Below, in pieces: positions 28,010 through 35,153 of a stretch of DNA of 40,216 nucleotides. The stretch lies in the IMG/VR virus record IMGVR_UViG_3300049459_000161, positions 1 to 40,216 of that record. One strand, 5' to 3'. Source of the DNA: a virus. The notes beneath the pieces were generated by a model. It worked only from the letters and a program-made list of their open reading frames with translations, did not search any database and had not been told where the DNA came from. Both the position numbers and the translations under genes were made by a program. Position 1 is the first letter of the stretch. The number at the start of each line of letters is the position of its first letter.

Positions 28010-29873
28010 CCTGATGACAATGCCGCTGGACCTGGGCAACGAGCTGATTATCGACAATTTTGCCGGGGGCGGCGGAACAAGTACGGGCCTGGAGCAGGCG
28101 TTTGGCCGGCACGTCGATATCGCGATCAACCATGATCCCGAGGCACTGGCTATGCACGCAATCAACCACCCGCGCACCCGGCACCTCTGCGAATCGGTAT
28201 GGGACGTTGACCCGATTGAGGTCACTGGCAATCAGCCTGTCGGGCTTGTGTGGCTCTCGCCTGACTGCAAGCACTTCAGCAAGGCCAAGGGCGGAACGCC
28301 GGTGGCGAAAAACATCCGTGGCCTGGCTTGGGTTGGCTTGCGCTGGGCCGCGCTGACAAAGCCACGCGTCCTCATGTTGGAAAACGTGGGCGAATTCACG
28401 ACGTGGGGGCCGCTGATCGTCAGGCCGGACGGAAAGGCGTATCCTGATCCCGCCAAGAAGGGGAGGACGTTCGACAGCTTCGTGCGCCAGCTGCGCGGCC
28501 ATGGCTACGAGGTCGACTACAAGGAGCAGCGTGCCTGCGACGACGGCGCGCCTACCATCCGCAAGCGCCTATTCCTGGTGGCCCGCCGGGACGCGCGCCC
28601 GATCTACTTCTCCGGCTTCTCGCATGGCGCGCCAAACAGCCCGGCCGTGATCGCCGGAAAGCAGCAGCCTTGGCGCACCGCCGCCGAATGCATCGACTTC
28701 AGCCTACCTTCGCGCAGCATTTTCGATCGTCCCAAGAGCCTGGCCGTCAATACGCAGCGCCGCGTTGCAAAGGGGCTCTGGCGCCACGTTCTGACCAGCG
28801 CCGCGCCGTTCATTGTCGGCGCCGGCGGCCCGGCCTACTCCGGCAAGCCCGTTCCCCTCGAGCAGCCATTGGGTACGCTGACGACGGAGAACCACCGCGC
28901 GCTTGTGGAGCCAGTACTCGCGCCATTTATTGGCGAACACGCCAATTCCAGCAACCTCGGCAGCATGCCCGCTGACAAACCATTGCACACGATCTGCGCA
29001 CAGGTCAAGGGCGGACACTTCTCCGTGGTCGCGCCGATGCTGACACCGATGCGCGGCACCAGTACCGCCCATATGGGCGGGCACGATATCCTGGCGCCGC
29101 TGTCGACGGTATCCGCCGGTGGCACGCACCATGCGATGGTCTGCGCGAACCTGATCACGCTGGGCTACGGCGAGCGCCTTGGCCAGGATGCCCGCGTGCA
29201 GTCGATCGAGCAACCGCTGAACACGATCGTCGCTGGCGGCATCAAGCAGGCCGTCGTCACCGCGTTCATGGAGCAAGCCAACGGTGGATTCTTCGCGGGT
29301 GACGGCCGCGCGATCGATGCGCCGTTCTCGACGATCACCGCCTCCGGCAGCAACCAGCAGTTGGTGATGGCCTACTGTGTCAAGTACTACAGCAACGGCG
29401 GGCAGTGGCAGGGCCTGCACGACCCCATGCATACGCTTCCCACCAAGGCGCGTATGGGCCTGGTGGAGACGGTCCAGGTGCCGGTGGATTACCTTGCGCC
29501 AGAGCATCGCGCTCGCGCGCGTCAATGCGCCGAGCTACTCCATACCTACATGCCGGAGCACTTCCCAGAACATGCTGAGATGGTGATTTTCGGCGGCTAC
29601 GTGCTGGTCGACATTCTGCTGCGCATGCTCAAGGCCCGGGAATTGTTCCGGGCCAATGGATTCCCCGAGAGCTACATCATCCACGAGATCCCGGACCCGG
29701 CATTGCTATTCAAGGATGGCAAGCAGGTCGCGGACCCGCTCACGGTCCCACGCATCGCGCTGTCCACGACCGCGCAGGTGCGGATGTGCGGCAACAGCGT
29801 CTCGCCATATCAGGCGAAGGCATTGGCACTGGTGAATTTTACGCACGAACAAGAAATCAAGAGGGTGGCATAA
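27999..29873 (+). CDS. C5-cytosine DNA methyltransferase with repeated recognition region (624 aa)
   Basis: A DNA methyltransferase using S-adenosylmethionine. Visible motifs: I FAGGGGTSTG (21-30), IV SPDCKHFS with catalytic Cys90, VI ENVGEF (Glu128), VIII APTIRKRLFLVAR, X MCGNSVSPYQ (about 596-605). Between VIII and X lies an unusually long region in which a unit of the form (A/Q/D)P(L/F/M)xTi followed by a glycine-containing turn and a hydrophobic strand recurs six times: QPLGTLTT, KPLHTICA, APLSTVSA, QPLNTIVA, APFSTITA and DPMHTLPT. ATG 27999 follows GGAGG at six bases. It may protect the phage from host restriction; no cognate nuclease is adjacent. Confidence 0.9.
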   Translation: MKRDLMTMPLDLGNELIIDNFAGGGGTSTGLEQAFGRHVDIAINHDPEALAMHAINHPRTRHLCESVWDVDPIEVTGNQPVGLVWLSPDCKHFSKAKGGTPVAKNIRGLAWVGLRWAALTKPRVLMLENVGEFTTWGPLIVRPDGKAYPDPAKKGRTFDSFVRQLRGHGYEVDYKEQRACDDGAPTIRKRLFLVARRDARPIYFSGFSHGAPNSPAVIAGKQQPWRTAAECIDFSLPSRSIFDRPKSLAVNTQRRVAKGLWRHVLTSAAPFIVGAGGPAYSGKPVPLEQPLGTLTTENHRALVEPVLAPFIGEHANSSNLGSMPADKPLHTICAQVKGGHFSVVAPMLTPMRGTSTAHMGGHDILAPLSTVSAGGTHHAMVCANLITLGYGERLGQDARVQSIEQPLNTIVAGGIKQAVVTAFMEQANGGFFAGDGRAIDAPFSTITASGSNQQLVMAYCVKYYSNGGQWQGLHDPMHTLPTKARMGLVETVQVPVDYLAPEHRARARQCAELLHTYMPEHFPEHAEMVIFGGYVLVDILLRMLKARELFRANGFPESYIIHEIPDPALLFKDGKQVADPLTVPRIALSTTAQVRMCGNSVSPYQAKALALVNFTHEQEIKRVA

Positions 29874-30815
29874 ATGCGCGGATATTCGAAAGTCGGCCCG
29901 AAGTTCTGGATCGGCGAGACAGGCAAGAAACTCCGCGCCGCCGGCGCGGATGCTCAGTTGGTGGCGGTCTATCTGCTGACATCGCCGCACGCGAACATGC
30001 TCGGCCTGTATTACATACCCAAATCCTTCATCGCTCACGAAACAGGAATGGGCTTCGAAGGGGCTTCGAAGGGGCTTCAAAGGGCCATCGAAGCGGGTTT
30101 TTGCGAGTATGACGAGGCAACAGAGATGGTGTGGGTGATTGAAATGGCAACGTACCAAGTCGCCGACGAGTTGAAGGCCAAGGATTTACGCGTCAAAGGG
30201 GTGCAAATCGAGTACGACTCGCTGCCCGCAAACCCTTATCTGGCGCGGTTCTTCGAGAAATATGGGCAACAATTTTGCATGTCGTCGAAGCGCGGTGAAT
30301 TGGTTGAAAAGAGAAGCCCCTTCGAAGCCCCTTCGAAGCCCCTTCGAAGCCAAGAGCAAGAGCAGGAGCAGGAACAGCAGCAAGAGCAGGAGCAGGAACA
30401 GCAGCAAGAGCAGCAGGCCGCCGCGCGCTCGACCAACGCCACCGATCTCAGCATCGTGATGCGCAAAGCCGGCGTCAACACGCAGCCTGCCGACCCCCGT
30501 CTGCTTGCCTTGGCCGCCCAGGGCGTTGAACCGGAGACGGCGGTGGCGGCGTGCGAGGAGGCGAAACGCGCCAAGCCGAACGAGCGCATCGGTGCCGGCT
30601 ACGTGTTCGCGATCCTGGAGCGCTGGGCCGCTGACGCTGCTGCGCTCCAGGTGTCCGGCGCTAAGCAGCCACCGACGCGCGCCTCACCCGGCTTCCAAAA
30701 CGCCGCCGAGCAAAGCCGCAACATCGCCGACCGCCTGACCCGGAGAACCCAGAATGCAAAACTTGACGGCAACATCATCGACATCAACGCTCGACCAGCA
30801 GCGACCGCTGCCTGA
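29874..30815 (+). CDS. O-like replication initiation protein (313 aa)
   Basis: A 313-residue protein (MRGYSKVGPKFWIGETGKKL) with a winged-helix-like N-terminal half (QLVAVYLLTSPHANMLGLYY, KSFIAHETGMGFEGASKGL), a linker of glutamine and glutamate (about 160-182), and a C-terminal helical part. Position before a P-like gene and the internal inverted iterons point to an initiator that binds its own coding sequence, as lambda O does. The repeat pair FEGASKGL and FEAPSKPL is encoded by the iterons. The start abuts the methyltransferase stop. Confidence 0.75.
   Translation: MRGYSKVGPKFWIGETGKKLRAAGADAQLVAVYLLTSPHANMLGLYYIPKSFIAHETGMGFEGASKGLQRAIEAGFCEYDEATEMVWVIEMATYQVADELKAKDLRVKGVQIEYDSLPANPYLARFFEKYGQQFCMSSKRGELVEKRSPFEAPSKPLRSQEQEQEQEQQQEQEQEQQQEQQAAARSTNATDLSIVMRKAGVNTQPADPRLLALAAQGVEPETAVAACEEAKRAKPNERIGAGYVFAILERWAADAAALQVSGAKQPPTRASPGFQNAAEQSRNIADRLTRRTQNAKLDGNIIDINARPAATAA
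30051..30083 (+). repeat. Iterons, group 1 (three 11-bp units)
   Basis: Three head-to-tail copies: GGCTTCGAAGG (30051-30061), the same at 30062-30072, and GGCTTCAAAGG (30073-30083). They lie inside the O-like gene. A second group in opposite orientation is 268 bp away, centre to centre. Candidate replication origin element. Confidence 0.7.
30319..30351 (-). repeat. Iterons, group 2 (three 11-bp units, inverted)
   Basis: Three exact copies of CCTTCGAAGCC at 30319-30329, 30330-30340 and 30341-30351. This is the reverse complement of the group 1 unit. A CAAGAGCAGGAG-type purine-rich tract encoding the Gln/Glu linker follows at once and may serve as the unwinding or spacer region. Confidence 0.7.
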
Positions 30816-31467
30816 GAGCTGGGTCGAGAAACTGTTCGAAAAAATGTTGTTCGACTACGGCAAGAAGTTCACGGACCAGTGGGGCGCCGCCGACTCCGAT
30901 GGCCTGATCGCGTACTGGTCCGCCTCGCTGGCGGGATTCACTGGCGCGGAGCTTGATCGCGGCGTCAAGGCCATGGAGGCGCTGGACTGGCCGCCAACGC
31001 TGCCGCAGTTCAAAAAACTGTGCCGTCCGCCGATGGACCCGATGGTGGCCTTCTTCGAAGCCCAGGCCGGCATGCTGGCGCGTGCCGCCGGTCGCATGGG
31101 CGAGTGGTCGCACCGCGCCGTGTTCTGGGCCGCGATGCAGCTGGGGACGGCGGTGACCGAACAGCAATACGCCACAATCCGCCCGCGCTGGGAAAAGGCC
31201 CTGGGGGACGCGCTGGCCCTCGGTAGCTGGGGTGATATTCCCCAGCCCGCGATCGCCTTGCCAGCACCCGGCAGAACGCGCCTAGCGATGTCTGTCGCCA
31301 AGGAACGCCTTAGCGATCTACAGGCGTCTGGCATTTTGAAGACCGCACCCGATCCGACGCGCCGCCTGGAGTGGGCGCATCGGATCGTCGAGCGCGAGGC
31401 GGCCGGTGACAGGCAGGTCGAACTGCATACGCTGAAGGTGGCCATGGCCGCCCTGGAGCGCGGGTGA
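30754..31467 (+). CDS. P-like replication protein, helicase-loader candidate (237 aa)
   Basis: A 237-residue protein (LPESWVEKLFEKMLFDYGKK, FTDQWGAADSDGLIAYWSAS, LAGFTGAELDRGVKAMEALD, WPPTLPQFKKLCRPP) resembling the lambda P / phage replication P family, which brings the host DnaB helicase to the initiator. It overlaps the end of the O-like gene by 62 bases; GGAG precedes ATG 30754. An inner ATG at 30845 would remove the overlap but also the conserved start. It overlaps the next gene by GTGA. Confidence 0.75.
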   Translation: MQNLTATSSTSTLDQQRPLPESWVEKLFEKMLFDYGKKFTDQWGAADSDGLIAYWSASLAGFTGAELDRGVKAMEALDWPPTLPQFKKLCRPPMDPMVAFFEAQAGMLARAAGRMGEWSHRAVFWAAMQLGTAVTEQQYATIRPRWEKALGDALALGSWGDIPQPAIALPAPGRTRLAMSVAKERLSDLQASGILKTAPDPTRRLEWAHRIVEREAAGDRQVELHTLKVAMAALERG

Positions 31468-32531
31468 GCGCTGAGGTCTTCAAGGTCGGCGCCGTCTGGC
31501 ACTACCGGTTCCAGGTGAAGCCATTCGCCCGCGTACAGCGCAGCACCCGCCTGCGCGATCGCAGCGCCGCCGGCCAGGTGGCGGCGAAGGCCTACGCAGC
31601 GGCGGTCGCCCGCGCCAATGGCGGCGACCCGGTGCCGACGCTGCAGCAGCTGCTGGCCGACTGGCTGGTGGTGCGCGGCCAGCACTCCAGCGCGCACCAC
31701 ATCCGCAGCGTCGAGACGTTCGGCCGCCTGCACACCTACGGCATGGACGAGCTGCTGATCAGCCAGCTCAACACCGACACCGTCGAGCGCGCCCGCAGCA
31801 AGCACCTGACCACTCACAGCCACGCCTCCGCCAACCACTGGCTGCGCGTGCTCAAGCTGCTGGTGCGCTGGGCGGTGCGGCGCGAGATCCTGCCGCGCCT
31901 GCCCTGGTCGGTCACGATGCTGCCGGTGCAAAAGCGGGTGCGCGCCATCCTGCCGTTGTCCGCCGCCATGGCGTGGTTCGCTGCCGTAGATCGGGCCTCG
32001 ACCCGCGCGCCCAACATTGGCGTCGCTGTGCGCCTGATGCTGTGGCTGGGCCTGCGCGAGTCGGAGGCGATCACGGCGCGCTGGGAATGGATCGACTGGG
32101 AGCGCCGCACCTACACCCCCGGCAAGACCAAGGGCAAGGAAGCCGATGGGCTCCGGATGATGCCGTGGCTGATCGATTACCTCACGCCTCTGCGCCAGCC
32201 GGAGGGGCTGATCGTTTGCCGTCCAGACGGGAGTCCCTACGGCGCCGGCCTGGCACGCGCTGCGATCCGGCTGGCCAATGCGACGTGCGCGACCAAGGGG
32301 ATCACGCCGCACCGCCTGCGCGGCACCATCGCCACCGTGATGAGCGAGAACGGCGCGCCGATCCAAAGCATCCAGGCCTACCTGCGCCACAAGGACGTGC
32401 GTACGACTATGGCCTACCTCGAAAAAAACACCGACCTGATCGACACCGCACAAGCAAAAATAGCCGAAAAAGCGGGTTTAACATGGCGAGAAAGTGGCGA
32501 AGACCTTGAAAGCGCGCCTTATGTAGCCTGA
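31464..32531 (+). CDS. Second tyrosine recombinase, in the replication operon (355 aa)
   Basis: A full-length tyrosine recombinase with a core-binding domain (about 58-145) and a complete catalytic set: Arg198 (LGLRESEA), Lys near 222-224 (GKTKGKEA), His283 and Arg286 (TPHRLRGT), His309 (LRHKDVRT) and Tyr318 (MAYLEKN). It is only distantly similar to the integrase at 16 kb and is translated with the P-like gene (GTGA). No att-like tRNA fragment lies nearby. Resolving replication multimers, acting on another site, or being a captured integrase are all possible. Confidence 0.88.
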   Translation: MSAEVFKVGAVWHYRFQVKPFARVQRSTRLRDRSAAGQVAAKAYAAAVARANGGDPVPTLQQLLADWLVVRGQHSSAHHIRSVETFGRLHTYGMDELLISQLNTDTVERARSKHLTTHSHASANHWLRVLKLLVRWAVRREILPRLPWSVTMLPVQKRVRAILPLSAAMAWFAAVDRASTRAPNIGVAVRLMLWLGLRESEAITARWEWIDWERRTYTPGKTKGKEADGLRMMPWLIDYLTPLRQPEGLIVCRPDGSPYGAGLARAAIRLANATCATKGITPHRLRGTIATVMSENGAPIQSIQAYLRHKDVRTTMAYLEKNTDLIDTAQAKIAEKAGLTWRESGEDLESAPYVA

Positions 32532-32629
32532 ATGTGCAGATTATTGAGGATCATCAGAAACAACCCAGCCCGACGCCACCAAAAAGCCGGGCGGAACAAC
32601 CGCAAGACCGTCAAAACTAGGGGAACACC

Positions 32630-33025
32630 ATGCTGCTGCGAGTGAAAAAACAAGACGTACAGGCCGATTCGTGGGTGCGCCCGGAGCCGCTCGACTACTG
32701 CCTGGCCGTCTGGAAAGACTGGATGGCCAGCACCGGACAGCGCAACCTCGGCGCCCGCATCATGGGCGGCCTGGTCGGCGAGACTGACGGCCACGGCCAA
32801 GACCTGCACGAGGCCCAGCATAGCCAAGATATGCAGATCGCCGCCGCTACCGACGCGATGATCGACAGCCTGGACCGAATCCATGTATGGGCTATTTACG
32901 CCAGCTGCCGTATCGCTACCGCCTGGCGCTTCCCCAACGCTGACTTGGTGACGACCGCTGCCGACGCGCGCGCCGAGCTGGTGATTAAGCTGAAAAAAAA
33001 TGAGTGCACACGGAATCTTTTCTGA
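32630..33025 (+). CDS. Q-like late antitermination protein candidate (131 aa)
   Basis: A 131-residue protein (WVRPEPLDYCLAVWKDWMAS, DAMIDSLDRIHVWAIYASCR, IATAWRFPNADLV, ending KLKKNECTRNLF). It is the last early gene. Directly behind it lie an extended -10 promoter and, about 40 bases on, a terminator, exactly the gene-promoter-terminator order of lambda Q. A Q-type function is inferred mostly from that arrangement; the sequence resembles short phage proteins in the same position. AGGGGAAC precedes the ATG. Confidence 0.6.
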   Translation: MLLRVKKQDVQADSWVRPEPLDYCLAVWKDWMASTGQRNLGARIMGGLVGETDGHGQDLHEAQHSQDMQIAAATDAMIDSLDRIHVWAIYASCRIATAWRFPNADLVTTAADARAELVIKLKKNECTRNLF

Positions 33026-33031
33026 TATAGT
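33023..33031 (+). promoter_or_regulatory. Candidate late promoter (extended -10)
   Basis: TGATATAGT is an extended -10 (TG-n-TATAGT) overlapping the stop region of the Q-like gene. No good -35 is present, which is normal for extended -10 promoters. Two copies of a GTGCACxCAC-like sequence flank it (from 33004 and 33031) and could be binding sites of an antiterminator. Confidence 0.5.
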
Positions 33032-33067
33032 GCACGCACACGGGGATTCGCTCGCCCGGAGAAAAGT

Positions 33068-33098
33068 AAGCCCACCACCGCAAGGTCGTGGGCTTTTT
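33068..33098 (+). terminator. Terminator just downstream of the late promoter (tR'-like)
   Basis: An 8-bp stem AAGCCCAC/GTGGGCTT with a 12-base loop runs into TTTTT. It stands about 37 bases after the candidate late promoter and 29 before the first late gene, so the late operon would need antitermination. Confidence 0.75.
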
Positions 33099-33126
33099 GC
33101 ATTGGCGCACTGATTGCGAGGCTGCC

Positions 33127-33291
33127 ATGACCGACACGACGCACCCTTCTAAGGAAACCGTCCGCGAGTACATGGAGCGCCGCACGCATGCGCCACTCTG
33201 CCCACCGCCAACACCAGACGAGATTCGCCGGCAGCTTGGTTGGCATCTGCTGCCAGCGGCACGCCAGCCGGACCAGGTCGAGCGCGATTGA
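33127..33291 (+). CDS. Small protein of unknown function (54 aa)
   Basis: A 54-residue protein (MTDTTHPSKETVREYMERRT, HAPLCPPPTPDEIRRQLGWH) with a helical start and end. It is the first gene behind the late terminator. No clear family. The ribosome site is weak (TGCGAGGCTGCC). Confidence 0.6.
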   Translation: MTDTTHPSKETVREYMERRTHAPLCPPPTPDEIRRQLGWHLLPAARQPDQVERD

Positions 33292-33308
33292 TTACGCACG
33301 AGGAACAC

Positions 33309-33503
33309 ATGCTCCAGCATCACTACCGCGATCTGATTCAGCGCGCTGTGCTGGCTAAAGATGATGTCCAGTTGGACCTGATCGCTACGGTCTTGGCTGA
33401 CTACCAGCGCGCTCGCGAGATCCTCCGCGCTAAGGGTTACGGCGCTACCGGCATGACGGCCAGCGCCACAGTGGCGCAAGTTCCCGACCTCATCACTACC
33501 TGA
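33309..33503 (+). CDS. Small helical protein of unknown function (64 aa)
   Basis: A 64-residue protein (MLQHHYRDLIQRAVLAKDDV, ADYQRAREILRAKGYG) that starts at ATG 33309 behind GAGGA. An in-frame TTG at 33288 is less likely. Helical, soluble, no recognised motif. Confidence 0.6.
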   Translation: MLQHHYRDLIQRAVLAKDDVQLDLIATVLADYQRAREILRAKGYGATGMTASATVAQVPDLITT

Positions 33504-33514
33504 AGGAAGACACC

Positions 33515-33676
33515 ATGTTCGGACTGCTGAAATCTGTTGTTGGCCTCGCCGCCGACGTTGCGCAGGTCGTGGTCGCGCCAGTCGAGATCGTTGCCGACCT
33601 GGCCAGCGCCGCCGTCAAGCCCGTCGCCGAAGCGGCAAAGTCGCTGGTCGCCGACGTCAAGAGCCTGAAGGACTGA
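33515..33676 (+). CDS. Small amphipathic/hydrophobic protein (53 aa)
   Basis: A 53-residue protein (MFGLLKSVVGLAADVAQVVV, APVEIVADLASAAVKPVAEA) with AAGGA well placed before the ATG. It is built of Ala/Val-rich amphipathic helices and probably associates with membranes. Similar short proteins occur in many phages and plasmids without known role. Confidence 0.6.
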   Translation: MFGLLKSVVGLAADVAQVVVAPVEIVADLASAAVKPVAEAAKSLVADVKSLKD

Positions 33677-33678
33677 TC

Positions 33679-34008
33679 ATGCGCATATCGTCCGACAGCA
33701 GTAGTCCCGACTATCGCTCGGACTACATGGGCGCCGCTGTGTATTTGAATGGACAGCTGCTTGATCAAGTCATGGTTGCTGATGATGTTGCTGGCGAGGT
33801 GGTCGTCGCACGTAAGAATGCGTTCGGTGAAGTTTATGTGGGCCGCGATGGCCTTATCGCTACTGAGGTGCGTAAGGGCACGGTGCAGATCGTGCAGTCC
33901 GGGTCATGGCCGTGTGCGAAGCAGATCGGCTTCGACGCATGGATGCGGATCCATACCGATGCGGCCCACGCGGCGTACATGACGCGGGTTGCCGCTCTGC
34001 CGCGCTGA
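33679..34008 (+). CDS. Protein of unknown function (109 aa)
   Basis: A 109-residue soluble protein (MRISSDSSSPDYRSDYMGAA, VYLNGQLLDQVMVADDVAGE, VVVARKNAFGEVYVGRDGLI). Predominantly beta in the first 70 residues, helical at the end (GFDAWMRIHTDAAHAAYMTR). It looks like a small phage protein of the pre-terminase region. Family not recognised. Confidence 0.65.
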   Translation: MRISSDSSSPDYRSDYMGAAVYLNGQLLDQVMVADDVAGEVVVARKNAFGEVYVGRDGLIATEVRKGTVQIVQSGSWPCAKQIGFDAWMRIHTDAAHAAYMTRVAALPR

Positions 34009-34011
34009 AGC

Positions 34012-34449
34012 ATGCCGCGCCTCCAGACCCTGAAGACACGCATCGGGTCAGCGCCGGCCCGACTGGCAACGATGCAGCCCGGTAGCTGGCGCACGGACAA
34101 GACAAGCAGCACCGCGCGCGGTTACGGCTACAAGTGGCAGCAAGCCCGCGCAGGCTACCTGGTCCTGCATCCGTTCTGCGCGTACTGCTTGCGCGAGGTG
34201 GGCATCAGCTACAACCAGGAGGCCGTGACCATCGGCCTGCAGTGCATCAAGGCAGGCATCGGCCTACCGCCCGCCAGCGTGGTCGACCACGTCATCCCGC
34301 ATCGCGGCGACATGAAGCTGTTCTGGGACTCGACCAACTGGCAGTCGCTGTGCTCGACGCACCACAGCCGAGACAAGCAGCGTGAGGAGGCGATGGGCAG
34401 CACGTTAGATGGTGCAGGGTTGGTGCGCGAGGTCCGAGAGCTCCGCTGA
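34012..34449 (+). CDS. HNH endonuclease next to the terminase genes (145 aa)
   Basis: A 145-residue HNH nuclease: CAYCLREVG with a zinc-binding CxxC, VVDHVIPHRGD with the HNH His, and FWDSTNWQSLCSTHHSRDK closing the beta-beta-alpha-metal fold. HNH proteins beside terminase genes (for example HK97 gp74) assist the terminase in cutting at cos. Its position just before the small terminase supports that role. It starts three bases after the upstream stop. Confidence 0.9.
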   Translation: MPRLQTLKTRIGSAPARLATMQPGSWRTDKTSSTARGYGYKWQQARAGYLVLHPFCAYCLREVGISYNQEAVTIGLQCIKAGIGLPPASVVDHVIPHRGDMKLFWDSTNWQSLCSTHHSRDKQREEAMGSTLDGAGLVREVRELR

Positions 34450-34690
34450 TCGGGCGGAACGAGTAGAAAAGTTATGGAGGCTAACCCTCTGTCCTGCTCG
34501 ATTTTTCGACCGACTGAATCCGAAAATGGTATCGAAAAGCAACATTGCACATGTGCATCAATGAGTGATGTTGAAATGAAACATTGCAATGATGCAAGGG
34601 GAGGGGGTGGTCGAAAGTCTGGCCGCCCCCTCCGTCTAGACCGCATGGTACCACACGCGCAGATTATTTCCCCGGTAGGAGATCGAGTTA
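34450..34690. other. Non-coding region before the terminase genes, cos/pac candidate
   Basis: A 241-base gap with unusual structure: a 12-bp palindrome TGCACATGTGCA (34546-34557), a direct repeat AACATTGCA (34541-34549 and 34580-34588), and a hairpin GGAGGGGGTGG/CCGCCCCCTCC (34600-34610 with 34623-34633). The hairpin lacks a T tract. Between the HNH gene and the small terminase this is the place for a packaging site. I see no gene here. Confidence 0.5.
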
Positions 34691-35143
34691 ATGGATTTAA
34701 CAGGCAAGTACAGGGCCTTTGCCGACGCCCGCCTTGCTGGGAAATCCAACAAGGAGGCGGCGATAGCGGCCGGCTATAGCGTGGCGACGGCTGGCCCGGC
34801 CGGATCGCGGCTGGCGAAGAATCCGGCCATCGCCGCCTTCATCGCGAAGTACCAGAAGCCGGGCGCCGAAGCGCCGCCACCGCCTGCCGCACCGCCGGCC
34901 ACCCCGTCGTTCGACGTCCAGGCCGCGATCATGCACTCGGACCCGAAGAATTTTCTGTTGGTGGCGATGAATGATCCGGCGGCGCCTGCGAAACTGCGAG
35001 TCGAGGCGGCCAAGGCGCTGATGCCGTTCATGCACAAGAAGCCCGGCGAGGCTGGCAAGAAGGAGCAGCGTGACACGGAAGCGAAGAAGGTCGCGGGCCG
35101 GTTCTCGCCGGCGGCGCCGCCGCAGCTCAAAGCAGTGAAGTAA
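34691..35143 (+). CDS. Terminase small subunit
   Basis: A 150-residue protein. The N-terminal helix-turn-helix (FADARLAGKSNKEAAIAAGY, SVATAGPAGSRLAKNPAIAA) is typical of terminase small subunits that bind the packaging site. A Pro/Ala-rich hinge (about 58-74) and a C-terminal helical part (FLLVAMNDPAAPAKLRVEAA) follow, with a basic tail that may contact the large subunit. GGTAGGAGATCGAGTTA precedes the ATG. It is followed by the large subunit after ten bases. Confidence 0.88.
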   Translation: MDLTGKYRAFADARLAGKSNKEAAIAAGYSVATAGPAGSRLAKNPAIAAFIAKYQKPGAEAPPPPAAPPATPSFDVQAAIMHSDPKNFLLVAMNDPAAPAKLRVEAAKALMPFMHKKPGEAGKKEQRDTEAKKVAGRFSPAAPPQLKAVK

Positions 35144-35153
35144 GGGTGCCGCA

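Noticed and set aside
30352-30420. CAG/GAG-rich repeat as a CRISPR-like or mobile-element repeat
   Set aside because: It is low-complexity coding sequence for a Gln/Glu linker in the O-like protein, without spacers or a regular unit.
30855-32453. Long antisense open frame opposite the P-like gene and second recombinase
   Set aside because: Shadow of well-supported + strand genes in GC-rich DNA; no domain, no ribosome site.
32532-32645. A 37-codon basic open frame after the second recombinase
   Set aside because: No ribosome site, overlaps the start of the Q-like gene out of frame, and ends in a Cys run derived from the CTG-CTG-rich start of that gene.
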